In this document: one piece after another, positions 12,839 through 29,365 of the stretch | Layout of the letters: every line of letters begins with the position of its first letter | How positions within the stretch are numbered: the stretch's first letter is position 1 | NCBI RefSeq assembly: GCF_000004075.3 | Contig: NC_026660.2 | Span: 30,011,498 to 30,075,497 of the forward strand | Direction: 5' to 3' | Source: Cucumis sativus | Lineage: Eukaryota; Streptophyta; Magnoliopsida; Cucurbitales; Cucurbitaceae | DNA: 64,000 bases | Notes under the pieces: model-generated | What the model was told of the DNA's origin: nothing | The model's input: the letters and a program-made list of their open reading frames with translations, nothing else | Databases searched by the model: none | Program-made: the position numbers and the translations under genes

Positions 12839-13512
12839 ATTTATGGTTCTTTTGCGCATATGCGAATATTAGCTTGCCTTTGCCAGTGCAAGGTAAGAAA
12901 CATTTGCCTTCTTAAATAAGATCCCTTCATTTGACTTTCCCCATAACATGCTTTTTTGTTAAGACTCCAAAGAACGATTCCTATTGCCTCCTCCTCCTAT
13001 GTTATTACAGAGTAGTTGCATAAAACGTTTTAGTTTTGGAAGGACAAAGGACACAGTAATTGCATAAGATCCTTCAAAGATGACGACGTCGATGGTATTT
13101 CATAGCATCGACATTTTCGTGTAACAGAGCAGGATAAGAATTCAAACCTATTGAGAAACACTCTTTGATCAATTGCACCACATCGCATGTTTCAAAGATT
13201 GTGCTATTCCAAAGCTGTACATTCAACGATGCTGCAAGATTCTTGTCGAAAAGCAAAAAAAATACTACCGAAAGAGGAAAGCTGCTGGCCAGACTAAATT
13301 CGTAGCGGTGCGCATATAGATTATCTAGAAATCTATTATTTGAACTCAGAATACAACTCGAAATATACTTAGGTGGGAATCGCGCTTCTGAAATAATCAG
13401 TTGTAACATGAATTGTGTTTTGATAAATTTCAGCTTTTAAACTTGGAAAAAGCATTATACGAATTATAATACCAACAAACTAATAAAAGTATGTAGCTTA
13501 GTAAACAAACAT
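12839..13512. other. 3' region of YCF23 and spacer to tRNA-Trp
   Basis: Probable 3' UTR followed by spacer. A 111-codon ATG-initiated frame on the minus strand (13074-13409) is open and of mixed composition, but I cannot relate it to any family and it has no obvious promoter. It is reported separately as an observation, not as a gene. Confidence 0.55.
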
Positions 13513-13584
13513 GGATTCGTGGCGCAATGGTAGCGCGTCTGACTCCAGATCAGAAGGTTGCGTGTTCGATTCACGTCGGGTTCA
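13513..13584 (+). tRNA. tRNA-Trp (anticodon CCA), nuclear type
   Basis: A 72-base cloverleaf: acceptor GGATTCG pairs with CGGGTTC and the discriminator base is A. The D arm contains TGGCGCAATGGTAGCGC, the anticodon loop is in GACTCCAGATC with anticodon CCA, and the T arm contains GTTCGATTC. The sequence matches plant nuclear tRNA-Trp as I remember it, except for T instead of C at position 5, which changes a C-G pair into a U-G wobble at the acceptor stem. There is no intron and CCA is not encoded. The T run that follows supports Pol III transcription. Confidence 0.95.
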
Positions 13585-13587
13585 TAA

Positions 13588-13595
13588 TTTTTTTT
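13588..13595 (+). terminator. Pol III T-run terminator of tRNA-Trp
   Basis: Eight consecutive T residues begin four bases after the tRNA 3' end, the normal signal for Pol III release. Confidence 0.8.
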
Positions 13596-14215
13596 ATTAT
13601 CTTGTTTGTTAAAATTATAACATTTCAATTACCTTTGTGTTAATATGTAACATCAATCTTTTAATTGGATATTTAACATTAAATATAATACAAGATAATT
13701 GTTTTTTGGTGCTTTAAATTGAAAATAAATTCATTTAAAAATATTTGATCAAAATTAAACCAGAAAATAAAAGGTGGCAAAGAATTGAATAGAGAATGAG
13801 CATTGAAAAGAAAATACATGACAGAACGGATTTGGAAGTTCTAGGAGAGTTGGATTTAAAATCAAGAAAAGTGATTTCATATAAGTTAATAAACAATCAA
13901 ATTTACAAACAATGTAGACGGTAAGATTCCCCCACAATCATTTTTTTCCTCATCCCACTCGGAGCCATAGCCTTCAGAACATTTGGTTAACAAAAGAAGC
14001 AAGTTCTAACTTCTAAATAAACATTGAATTGAACTCTTTGAAGTTCCTGATTTAATTTAAGTTTTAACTAATTATCATTAAATTAAAAGAAACCCATTTG
14101 CTGGAGAAATTTATACAGAATATAAATTAAACAACTAAGAGACAGGGGGAATTGTTGTTCTTGAACAATCTCTTTCTACAGAATCCTAGCTATAACGAAC
14201 AATGGCCACACAGCT
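13596..14215. other. Spacer between tRNA-Trp and the HMG-box gene
   Basis: AT-rich spacer. The right part is probably the 3' UTR of the minus-strand HMG gene. A 60-codon minus frame at 13755-13937 is Phe/Leu-rich and not supported. Confidence 0.6.
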
Positions 14216-16664
14216 CTATCCATCAATCGCCCAATCTTCCTCAGATTCTTGATCTATTCCACTTTCCTGCAATGGTTTTTCCAAAAGCTCATTCTCTGTT
14301 TTTTCATCTTACAAAATATGGAATTAGTGTGCTGTTCAATAAGAAAATCAGCTAACCATGTCAGAGCTTACCATCCTCTTCTTATATTCTGTCATGGCTT
14401 TGTCAAACTCTGCACGTTTCTCTGTAGCAATATCATAATATTGTACTTTTTCCTGATATAAGAAACCACGTACATGGAACTTTTAAGTTCTTGCACTTTT
14501 TAGGAGAAAAGAAATTAACTTCTAGATGCCACCAACTTCCATAATAAAGATTCCATTTAGGAAGAATTGTTTTTGTTTTTTTTGTTTTCTAAAATAAGAA
14601 GCAACTTCTTTGATGTAATGAAAGGAATAAAAACTTAAAGAAGTCCTAATTGGAACAAATAACCTACAAGGCAAATCCTACGTACGATAATCATAACCGT
14701 TTAGTATTGTAATGAATACGTTAACAGACATACAATAGCATCTAATTTTAGATGTAGTGTTGATCTGCTGCATGGTGTATATTTTTCTTTTGAAAAAAAA
14801 AGCTAGAAAGCAACTCATACATATGCATGTCTTTGTCATCTCACAAGAAAGCTTGAAGGTAGATCAATACGAACCAAATAGCCATGATTTGTAAAGATCT
14901 AAGTTTTGTGTACAAAAGTAAATTGAAGTATACTATCAATCACTAAGTTTGAGTCAAAGTTGAGCATTGATAGAATATGAACCTCATATGTCATTGTTTT
15001 CCATTTCTCCCCACATGCCTTGCCAACCTGAGGTATGGAATAAAAAAGCATCAAGGTTGATTGATAAAAGTGAGAAAGGATAAACAGATGTGAGGAAACC
15101 CCACATATTCAGAGGGACCGGCATTAAGCTTTCACAAACTTACATCACGCATCGTCTTGACATCTGGATTCTGTTCTTGAAATTCCTTGCGGAAATCGTC
15201 CCTTGAGAATGATAATACAGTTTAGTTCTGTAAGCTAGCGTCCTAAATGGTGCCAGGTTTCATCAACTATAGTATTAAAACATGCGTGCTAAGAAGACTG
15301 ATGGAAAGATTCCCTAGCTATCTCAACGGTTGTACTGTATATGCTGAATATGAACAGTAGAGTGAAAATCAACATTGCAAGTTTTAGAAATCAATCGTGT
15401 GCTAAAGATGGCTGTTATCAACTCTCAAAAAAATAAGCACAAGTTCACCATATAGCATGTGAGTATCATTTCTTAGATGTATACTTGGGCAGGACAATTT
15501 TCAATGTCTCAAAAGCTCTCATAGAGTTGCAATATCAAACCATATCTACCGATATATATGCATGAGGCATGAAAAGCAGACGAAATCAAAATCAGTAGCA
15601 TTTAACGCACATACCACTTAACTTCATTCAGTTTAAAGTTAAAGAAGCAGTTGGCAGACTTAAGTAAGATGGCAATCGTGATGGTCAGAAACAGAATAAC
15701 AAAGAGATGAACAATATGCATTGCATATAAGCAGAAGGGCATTACTGTTGAAGACTATAAGCACTTCGTGTTGCAGCCACTTAAAGAACCCTAAATCAGC
15801 AACCAAACCAAGCTTTTCGTGAAATTTTATATCCCTACCTTAATATGTGTGCAATGGAACCATGACACTGCCTACATCTTTTAATACGTGCACATTAAAA
15901 CCATGAAAATGCAGACACCTTTAACTAATATGCAAACATTAGAACTGTGAAAGTGTTCAAAGTTGACTTACGCAATTCAAGTACTAGACAAGGTAAATTC
16001 TTAAATGAGATAACAGTAAGAGAAAGGGATCATACAAAAAGTAAAAGAAAGCAGTAGGTGGTTTCTTTGGCTTATTGACATCAAATTTATCATTTTTCTT
16101 CTTCTGTTTTGAATTTGGCTTCTTGATTGTCTTCGCTCTCTTATCCGTGTTAAATCTGCTAGCTTTTGCTGCACTTTTCATGTTTTCGCTTCTTTTTACG
16201 CGTAATCCCGTATTCCTGAAGGTTTCCACAAAAATTGTAATGAGCAACATACTCTAAAGAAGAGGGTAAAAAATTATGAATCCTAGGCAATCGTTTCAAC
16301 AATATACAGTTTTATTAACATGATAAACTACGAAAGCCCAAATGGGTAGAAACTCCCATAACTGCTTTCCACCATTGAAATTGGAAATGATAGTTGAAAA
16401 GCAGCAACTCAGTGTTCAAGTCACTTGAAAATAACTAAAATAGCCATACGGGTTTAGAGAATTATTCGTTATTGCTTTGTGTCGTGGTCCGTTGTGGTTC
16501 TATTTAGCGAACAGAAACTTCAGAAGCATAGCTCGAAAAACGATTACCATGAATTTAAACAAGAGAGGAATCATAAGGATAGTGTTTATTTACTCTGAAG
16601 ACGCTTCAGAAGAATCGCGCGCAGAAGCTGAAGATGATTTTTGGGGATTTTTCGCTTTCGCCAT
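14216..16664 (-). CDS. HMGB14: HMG-box protein, HMGB14-like, 161 residues
   Basis: Six exons read on the minus strand: 16664-16594, 16215-16036, 15201-15144, 15027-14983, 14452-14372 and 14266-14216; phases agree and the model gives 161 residues. The N-terminal 70 residues are Ser-rich, then very Lys-rich (KKPNSKQKKK), a likely nuclear-localising and DNA-contacting tail. A single HMG box follows at about residues 72-144: KPPTAFFYF, DDFRKEF, GKACGEKWKTM, KVQYYDIA and the end of helix 3 at TEYKKRM. The C-terminus is short and acidic (DQESEEDWAIDG), the usual HMGB layout. HMGB proteins bend DNA without sequence specificity and act in chromatin. The single box, length and neighbourhood point to the HMGB14 type (Arabidopsis At2g34450); other plant HMGB subtypes remain possible. 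It is divergent from MCM3 across 582 bases. Confidence 0.87.
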
Positions 16665-17077
16665 TGTTCTGCGCCGTTGTGCTCTCCCTTGGTCTGCAAG
16701 CGGCAAAGCCCGGCCCGGACTCGGTCTTCCTGAGTTTCAATTCTGAACCGGATTGGAGTGGCTCATCTCATTTTCTTATTAAAATTTTATATTTTTGTAA
16801 ATAGTTTCATTTTTTTTATTCATAATAATTTGTCAATGTTAATATACTTTTTCATATTTATCATTATTTGAAAAAAATCAAATAGAAGCTAACTGTTGAT
16901 ACGATCTATGTGTTCAAAACTATATCATACTTTAAACATATTGACAATTGTTGATACGAAATAATTAATTGACAATTGAATTTAGAACATTTAGTCGGGC
17001 CATGAGGTTGGGCTAACGAGCCGAAGTTAATTCCAGCCCGTTAAACTGAACTTACTTGTATGGGCCGTGAAGGAAAC

Positions 17078-17085
17078 TTCCCGCC
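17078..17085 (+). promoter_or_regulatory. E2F-type site 1 of MCM3
   Basis: TTCCCGCC matches the E2F core (TTTSSCGC-like) and lies 162 bases before the MCM3 ATG. E2F factors switch on S-phase genes, and MCM genes are classic targets. Confidence 0.65.
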
Positions 17086-17097
17086 TAAAGTAAACAA

Positions 17098-17107
17098 TTT
17101 TCGCGCC
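17098..17107 (+). promoter_or_regulatory. E2F-type site 2 of MCM3
   Basis: TTTTCGCGCC, followed by AAA, is a textbook E2F site, 20 bases downstream of site 1 and about 140 bases before the ATG. As I recall, the Arabidopsis MCM3 promoter also carries two E2F sites with different roles. Confidence 0.8.
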
Positions 17108-17246
17108 AAATCTGAACCCCTTATTGGCAGTGAAGTGATCAATCGGACTTCTGTTTATCTCTCGATTCGAGGTCTCTTCACTCGTCATCTATCGCCGCCG
17201 GTTCGTCGACGAAGAAGCAAAGGAGAGGAAAGTTAGGGTTAGGTAA

Positions 17247-22116
<4,870 letters not shown>

Positions 22117-23442
22117 TTTGTGACGACAATTCTAAGCAGGAACTTAACATAGGTACAGCCGTAGTCACTTTAGTTCCCCTCCCGCCACGATTACACCTTG
22201 GTTAACTTTTCAAAAAGTCTTGCCCTTATATGCAAGTTTTTATTTTTAGGGTACTTGTAAATCCCAGTTTTGAGATGGCTTAAACTTCACTCTTTCCATT
22301 TTTTTCTTATAATTTGAAGTGGCTTGCATCCATGTTCTTGTTCGAAAGATGTCAAGACAACTCACTCCACAATTGCTAGCTGGCTTTTACTGTTCAATTT
22401 AATTATCTCAACTCACAGCTTGAATTGAGCTTTAACTCTTTTCATATGTTCTTCTATTGTTAACAGAAGTAGAACACTTCCAGGAGAAACCAACTTGTCA
22501 ATTAACATCCCATTCTCAGGCGCCTGGACTTGAACGTATGTAGATGTTTAAAATTTTAAATAGTATTTCATGGCAGAAGGCGTTTTTACGGATGAAGAGT
22601 GTTGGTTTGGTGGCACATTGGTTGCCTCTCACAGATTTCCTTTATTTATCATGGATCTTGTGTATTTTGTTCTCCAATAGATCATTTCCTCTTTTATGTA
22701 CTGTCAATTATTATTATTATTTTTCAACCTCCAGTATATAGTAATTAATAGTAAGCAACTTAATTTCCTATGTCTATTAAATGATAATAAATATTAACAA
22801 TCGATTATTTAATAAAGGTGTAAGCTAAACTTGTTTTGTGTACCCTTTTTACTAATAAATACATCAAAGAGAAATTGCTTTCCTTAGCCTGCAACGTCTC
22901 TTAAAATAGTTAACAGAACCCGGCCCACCGTCTTCTTCAGAGAGAGAGGAGCTACAACCAAAATTAAGCACAAATTACGACAGCACGAGCAAGGCAGTGG
23001 TGAGCAGTCATACGACTCTTTAGGACACCTTGTGGCGTACACAAATCCAAATCAAACAACTCTATTATATCTCACTCATTATTCATAGGTTTCACAAGAT
23101 GAATACAATCAGATTTCACTAATAATTTATGTCTAATTTTATAAGAATACTTTTTTCGCCAAGCTTAACCCGTGTTCTATATGTTGAAAGTTTAGAAAAT
23201 CCTAATTTTACCTTTTAGAAATGGTTACTTATATTTTGTAGGGAAAAAAAAACAGAAGAAATTTAAAATAATTAATAAATATTGATGTTAAGTTTAAAAT
23301 TCAGTTGGAAAAGAAAAAAAAAAAGAAAAGAATTGAAAAGGAAAGGACCGGAAAGGACTGGAAAGAGCGAAAATAAGAAATGTAAAAAAATGGGATTACA
23401 TGGCGGCTGTAGAGCGGTGGGAGAGAGATCCGTGGCTCCGCA
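22117..23442. other. MCM3 3' region and promoter side of the At2g34460-like gene
   Basis: The first few hundred bases are probably MCM3 3' UTR. From about 22915 GC rises (CCCGGCCCACCG, then GA repeats and a non-coding GC-richer patch to about 23045), which may be promoter or leader of the next gene or an unrecognised exon-like transcript. There is no supported coding frame. A GA/A-rich purine stretch lies at 23305-23380, just before the next gene. Confidence 0.5.
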
Positions 23443-25619
23443 ATGGCCTCTCTTTTCCTCCCCAACGCCATCACTTCTTCCTTCTTCAATTTCAACTCTC
23501 AACGTCTCCATTCTTGTCCTCTCTGCAATTCCTTTCTCTCCCTTTCCTTCTCCTCTAACAGACTCACCTCCATTTCCATTCTCAACTCCAACAAGGTAAT
23601 TCTTCTTCCTATTCTATGCCTCATTTCCATTACTTACGACTATACTCTAATAGGACTGTTATTCACTGATCCCTTACATGATGTTGCGGAAAGAATTGGA
23701 AGTCGCCAGCGTTTTTTATTGATTTCTTGGTTTCTATGAATTTTAGTGAATTATTCTAAGTTCTGTTGCCTATTGGCAGATGGAAGGAAATGAAATTACG
23801 GAAGAAACTGCACAGACACAAAGCGGGGAGAATTTAAATGTAAAGAGGAAGATTTTTGTGGCCGGTGCATCGGGTAGTACTGGAAAAAAGATTGTGGAGC
23901 AGTTGTTAGCAAGGGGATTTGAAGTCAAGGCCGGGGTTCGAGATGTAAGCAAGGCTAAAACTACTCTTTTCCCAGCCAATCCTGCTCTTCAAATTGTAAG
24001 TTTGTCACATCGAATTTTTTCAGAACTCGATTGATTATTTGTTACGTAGGGAATTCTTGAGTTCTTTTGGTTGTGATTTTGTTGACCTTGCAACAGGTAA
24101 AAGCGGATGTGACTGAAGGCTCGGCTAAGTTGGCAGAAGCCATAGGTTCTGATTCTGAAGCAGTAATTTGTGCTACGGGCTTTCGCCGAGGATGGGATTT
24201 ATTTGCGCCATGGAAGGTTTGCTTCCAATGCCCTTCAAATTTCTTGAGTATTTTAATTTCAATTCATCAACTCTTAACTACTATGAAATTTGTGAAGAAA
24301 AATATAAGCTGTAGCTTAGATTGTCTTGTCTTAATTTTCTAAATAAACTCGTGTTACGCCAAATTGGGAAAATAAAATCTCAACTTTTGCCATGACGGTA
24401 GAAATGTTACCTAAAACTCTTATAAATATTCAAAAAGGATTTCAAAATTATCATTGGACTAAAAATTCATCAGAATTTTGGGTGAAAATTTAGACATGGA
24501 ACAAATGAGATGGTGCGACACTTCCTATTATGTTCGTATTTTCATCCGAAATTGTAATCGATTTCATTTCCCAATGTAATTTTGCTTGATCCTATAGGAG
24601 GCCTAGAAATAATGAACGCATGTTATCTGATATTTCAATCCACCATGCTAATGCCAATACCTAAAATTGAAGATCACAATGTGTTTTTTCATATTGAACT
24701 ATTATCACTCATGAAAGCTGACAATTTTATACCCACCGTGGAATTTATCACTTGGTTTACTAACCGAAGAGATCTAAAGAATCTAGATGCTTTTGAAGTC
24801 GTAAGTTGAGTATGCAACCACTTGAATATTAAAGATCATACTAGATTTTTCGAAGTATGAGTTTAAGGTAGTTAGTCTTAATACTGTAAATTATTTGAGG
24901 TGTGCAAGTTAAAGCTTGATTATCTGATCATACTAGATTTCGCAATTAATTTTTAGTGAAACACGAGTATAGCTCGTCCAAAATTGGCATACACCATATA
25001 ATGTCAACATTACAAATTACCACTCATTTGTAGTATGATAAAAATGAAAGAACCAAAGAAATCTTAAAATGATTACATCTCTGCAGGTTGACAATTTGGG
25101 CACTGTAAACCTAGTTGAAGCATGCCGTGATTTGGGCATAAACAGATTTATTCTGATCAGTTCGATTTTAGTCAATGGAGCGGCAATGGGACAAATTCTC
25201 AACCCAGCTTATATAATTTTAAATGCATTGGGACTCGTCTTGATTGCAAAGCTTCAAGCAGAGAAACACATCAGGAAATCGGGTATTGATTACACAATAA
25301 TAAGGCCTGGAGGTTTGAAAAATGAACCTCCCACTGGAAATTTAGTCATGGCACCAGAAGTAATCACCTTTTTTTTTCTTCGTCTTGCTTGTTTACCTTG
25401 ATCGTTACTTCTCTCGACATTCAATCGGCTTACTGAATCTGGGTTGTTTTTTAGGATACACTTTATGAAGGAAGTATATCAAGAGATCTAGTTGCAGAAG
25501 TAGCTGTTGAGGCATTGCTTCATTCTCAAGCCTCTTACAAGGTTGTTGAAATAGTGTCTCGAGATGATGCACCAAAACGTTCATATGAGGATCTTTTTGG
25601 ATCCGTAAAGCAGCATTAG
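23443..25619 (+). CDS. NAD(P)-binding Rossmann protein, plastid, At2g34460-like (atypical SDR), 308 residues
   Basis: Five phase-0 exons: 23443-23595, 23780-23995, 24097-24216, 25087-25359 and 25455-25619, giving 308 residues. Exon 1 (51 residues, MASLFLPNAITSSFFNF, Ser/Asn/Leu-rich) looks like a chloroplast transit peptide. Exon 2 holds the dinucleotide-binding turn GASGSTGKKI (about residues 80-89) after a beta strand KIFVA. Later parts are VICATGFRRGWD, VDNLGTVNLVEACRDLGI, RFILISSILVNG, AEKHIRKSGIDYTIIRPGGL and VAVEALLHSQASYKVVEIV, all typical of the atypical SDR/TIC62-like NAD(P)-binding group. The exact substrate is not known to me; the Arabidopsis relative At2g34460 is described as a chloroplast, plastoglobule-associated protein. 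Intron 3 (870 bases) is the longest. It is convergent with the CCDC174-type gene. Confidence 0.9.
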
Positions 25620-26069
25620 TCGTCTTGCTTTATGGTAGCAATGGCTCATGTTCCAAGCTTCCATGGGCTAATTCATGCTGTATTTCACTGCACATATATA
25701 TATATAATGTACTGTTTCTGTTAATACATTATACATTCATGTTCTAGTGATGATGTGTAGTTTACTTGTTTCCTCTTACTGAGAACATAAAGCAAAGAAT
25801 TAAAAGAACTAAGGAATGAAGAAGATTTTTTTTTCCTGTCATTAATTTTACAATACTGTGGGGTACAAAATTTATGTAGTTCTCTCAGAATCAATTTATA
25901 ATACAATGTGAAAATTAAGAAGGTTGGGGAATAGAAGTTTTGATGGAAAAAAGAACAAACAAAATCCATCATTATCCTGACGAAGGCATTGTCTATTTGC
26001 TGTCAATAGAGTCAATGCCCTGTTTCAGTGGTAAACTGTACCTAAAAGACTATATTTCTCTTCCTCTCT
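25620..26069. other. Convergent 3' spacer
   Basis: 450 bases between the stops of the two convergent genes. Contains AT repeats near 25696-25706 and probable poly(A) signals for both genes. No other feature seen. Confidence 0.6.
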
Positions 26070-28829
26070 TTACGTTTGTCCTGAATTTGATGAAGCCTTC
26101 AACTTCTCTACTTGTTTGCGAAGATAAGCCTGTTTCAGTTTCTCACGACGTGCTGCTGCCTGCTCTTGTCTACGTAATTTCAGTTCGGATGCCTTCTCTC
26201 TTGCTTGATTTACTTCTTCATGGACTTCCCTAAAGAAAATAAATACCGACATAATCATTGAGTGAGCCTCATTTCATAACATAATTATAATGGAAGTTGT
26301 AGCTAGGGGCTTGGCATCTATTAAAATCGTTTTATCTGGCTAATATGATGTTAAATATCGCATAGCATTGAAGACATAATTCCAAAACAGGAGAAAGAGA
26401 GAAGTTTTACCTCACAAAGCGCTTGTGTTCGTCGTTGTCCATGGTACCAGATGTCCTCCCAAGTCCTGTTGTTTTTGAGTTAAACAAGAACGATGTCTTG
26501 GTTTCATCTTCTGGAGTTTCCATCTCTCCAGGTGCAGGAGCATCATGACCTTGTGGTAGCTGTGATTCATCTTGCTCAAGATTCTTGCGGAAAAAATCCA
26601 CACAATACTTCTCTTGGTCTTCCTCGTCTGGGAGTTCCCCTTTCACAAGCTTCTCATAGATTGCAGCCTTCTTCTCTAGTGCAGCATAGCTCACCGATCC
26701 ATCGTTAATAGCTTTCAGCTCAAGCTTGTCCCTGGATTTCGACAGGAAATGAATTTAAAAAGGAGAATGTATATAAAGAAGGAAAAGAAGTGATGATACA
26801 CCAACGACTTGTTGTGGATAAAACAAAAACATCACCATAAACATGGCAAAACTTTAGCAAATAATTGACATATACTTATCCCTTCACTTTTAGAAAAATC
26901 TCAGTGATCTCAGTACTATTACTAATAAGATGTCAGACAGGAAGCATGGTTCGTTCAAAAAATCTAAACTTGAGTCTGTCTCCTATATAATCAATCAATG
27001 GGGTGAAATCTAGAAAGTATTTTGGCTTCATTCAAAATATCATCCCTATACCAGTCAAACTAGACGGAAAAGGGAATGGAATCTAATCTAGAAAGTAATA
27101 GCCACACCGCATTGCAGAAACCTCTATGCCAACAAAAGTTCTTTTACCTAGTAAAGACGAATGGAGAAGGGAGATGTTACATAATGGAGAGAAGAGCTGA
27201 ACCCCGAGGAAGATTACTAGGGGGTAAAGATCTACCGATTGACAAAAAGAAAAACATTGGGACTACACAATAACATTACATCAATTCCGAGAAATAATAA
27301 AATCAGTTTCTAGAAAACTACCAAAATGGTTTATTGTGTTGTTCATAGTTTCATTGTTCCTTCCAAGTCAGATTCTCCAATATTTTTAAAACCTGGGAAA
27401 CCATTCCATGCCAGAGTCCACTATACAGAGAATGGGAAAGTCCCTAGTTTTGCATCAACTCGTTGAAAAGGGATAGAACATAGAGAAGGATTGTAAATGA
27501 CAAGTTAAGGTAGTGGCCAGGATACCATTTAATTTGTTAGGAAGTGTGCCACAATCCACATGACAATCTGTTAAGCAAAGGAACGGTGAGAAATAGATGA
27601 CCTTGTGTCTCAGAATCATTCAAAATACACCATCTGAAGTGAGTTCGCTTTGGATATCACTTCGGGACTTTCAAGATTGAACTCCCATAGAATTTTGTTT
27701 TCAAATTTTTGGGAAACCGTTCCATGCCAAAGTCCACTATAGAGAGAACAGGAAATTCCCTAATCTCGTATCAACTCATTGAATAGGGATAAAACATAGA
27801 AAGAGTCGGAAGGCTTGAAGGGCCATTTGATGATTTCTTCCTCAATTAAGGGGTCTTCTGAAGTTGAGACTCCAACAATGAGAGGTAGTTTTCCTGAACC
27901 AAACTAAGCCACAATTGATCACCTACAATCAGACTTAACACACTGCCAAAAGCAAATAAATAAAAATCAAACGGGCCTACCATTATGGTATAGGGCTCAT
28001 AGAAAAGGATTTGCCTCACATCTTCTAATTATTTGCCTCGTAAAATGACAAGTTATTAAAGCCGTACATCGATTAGATATTTGGACAATTTCCCTCAGCA
28101 GATGAAATTAGGTTGGTTTTAGCCCTTCATTCTGCATACAGCCATGACCGGATCCTAGTTGGGGAGACTCCCTGTCTCTCACTTAAACTTTCATGAACTT
28201 TTCCATTAGCAACAACATTCAAACTAATGTTTCAAGATCTCAAGATCTCATAAAAGAGGAATAAGCTTCAAACTTTTGAACTTTCACTTGCTACACAGGG
28301 TTAAGGTTCTTGTTATTTATTAATTCAGCTTGAAGGTGCAAATGAATCACATCATATCTATTTATACTCATGGAAATTGTAATTACTTCAAAAGAAAATT
28401 TCTATCGGATTCAGGGATGTTTTTTCAGACTCATAAGACACAATTCCATTCTCAATTAGGGTTTTTCGATATTCATAGCGCCAAACTTCTAATGACCATA
28501 GCCAATCAACCATTCACAAATTCAATTAGGGAACTTATAAAAGAAGAAACATACTTGAGAGCGCGGGCCTCGACGCCGGAATTTCGGGAGGAGAGAATGT
28601 CTTTGGGAGTGATCTTGTTCTTTGCACGGTGGAACTCGACGCCTGGACCAGCCAATTCCTTGGACTTCTTGGACTCCTCTTGAGACTTGTAGAGGTGAGC
28701 CTTGAGCTCCATGATCGAAGATGCGCCGACCCCAGCTATGGCCTTGTGCTTTTTCGGCATAATGGAAGATTCCGTCAGCCATCCCAACGATTCGACAACC
28801 ACCCTCTTCTTCTTCCCTTCCTCTTCCAT
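26070..28829 (-). CDS. CCDC174: CCDC174-like coiled-coil protein (DUF4078), 251 residues
   Basis: Three exons on the minus strand: 28829-28555, 26731-26411 and 26229-26070, with phases that agree, giving 251 residues. The start is the first ATG (MEEEGKKKRV). The N-terminal SSIMELKAHLYKSQEE resembles SSLVDLKAELFRKQEE at the start of animal CCDC174; the centre has SYAALEKKAAIYEKLVKGE followed by LPDEEDQEKYCVDFF, the DUF4078 signature. The C-terminal 50 residues are a highly charged helix (NQAREKASELKLRRQEQAAA) ending in a short polar tail. Animal CCDC174 is a nuclear protein linked to RNA processing; the plant protein is about half as long and its role is an inference. Intron 1 (1823 bases) is large and carries repeats. 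A second Met (MPKKHKAIAG, residue 24) is a possible alternative start. Confidence 0.85.
27395..27490. repeat. Diverged direct repeat, copy 1, in CCDC174 intron 1
   Basis: About 96 bases, starting GGGAAACCATTCCATGCCAG, are repeated with roughly 85 percent identity by eye at 27711-27810. Both copies keep the words GTCCACTATA and GGGATA-AACATAGA. Confidence 0.8.
27711..27810. repeat. Diverged direct repeat, copy 2, in CCDC174 intron 1
   Basis: Partner of 27395-27490, 316 bases downstream, starting GGGAAACCGTTCCATGCCAA. Between the copies, the minus strand reads SETQGHLFLTVPLL (about 27590-27640), which recalls the zinc-binding tail beside LINE reverse transcriptases (E-x-x-HLF). This may be decayed LINE sequence; that link is weak. 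Confidence 0.75.
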
Positions 28830-29230
28830 ATTCTTCAACAATGGTGAAGGAGAAATCGAAAAGAGACAGTAAGAGAAATTCAGAAGCCCGACTTGTTCAG
28901 ATTCTTCTTCTTCTCTTTCGGAGATGAAACCTCAATCTGTAGCTTCCGGGTGGCTATCTTGTTGCCGATGATTGTTGAGGAACTGCCGGTTTTTTTAATC
29001 TTTTACGGCTTTTTTCCCTCTTCGCCACCAACACTTTTATGTAAACTTTGGTGATTGTTTTTTTTTAAATTGGAAAATTAGCAAGAATAGTCTAATTTTA
29101 AGGGTAAGGGTTTTATATGTTTTTGGATTACTTTTCTTTAAGACAAATTAGGAGTGAATAGTCTAGAATAACCCTTGAAGTGAAGAAGCCTAAGAAGATG
29201 AAATTGAAACTCTCTTTTTCGAGCGCAACC

Positions 29231-29340
29231 CATCAAACTATACTTCAATCTCAAGCAACCAATGTAATGGAGCTCATGAAACCACACATCAGACTATACT
29301 TCAATCAAGCAACCAATGTAATGGAGCTCATGAAACCACA
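29231..29340. repeat. Tandem duplication, 56 + 54 bases
   Basis: Copy 1 is 29231-29286 and copy 2 is 29287-29340. They differ by one base and a two-base gap. The near identity indicates a recent event. Confidence 0.92.
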
Positions 29341-29365
29341 CGTGACACTCCATCCGACTTCGTGG

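Larger units (their letters stand above)
16665..17246. promoter_or_regulatory. Bidirectional promoter between HMGB14-like and MCM3 genes
   Basis: The 582-base interval separates the two divergent start codons. The MCM3 side has two E2F-type sites (17078-17085 and 17098-17107), a site II motif TGGGCC at 17061-17066 and a related TGGGCT near 17016, plus a telo-box word TTAGGGTT at 17233-17240 in the MCM3 leader. I see no convincing TATA box on the MCM3 side. Motif identity is seen directly; the proliferation-linked control is inferred from the motifs. Confidence 0.7.
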
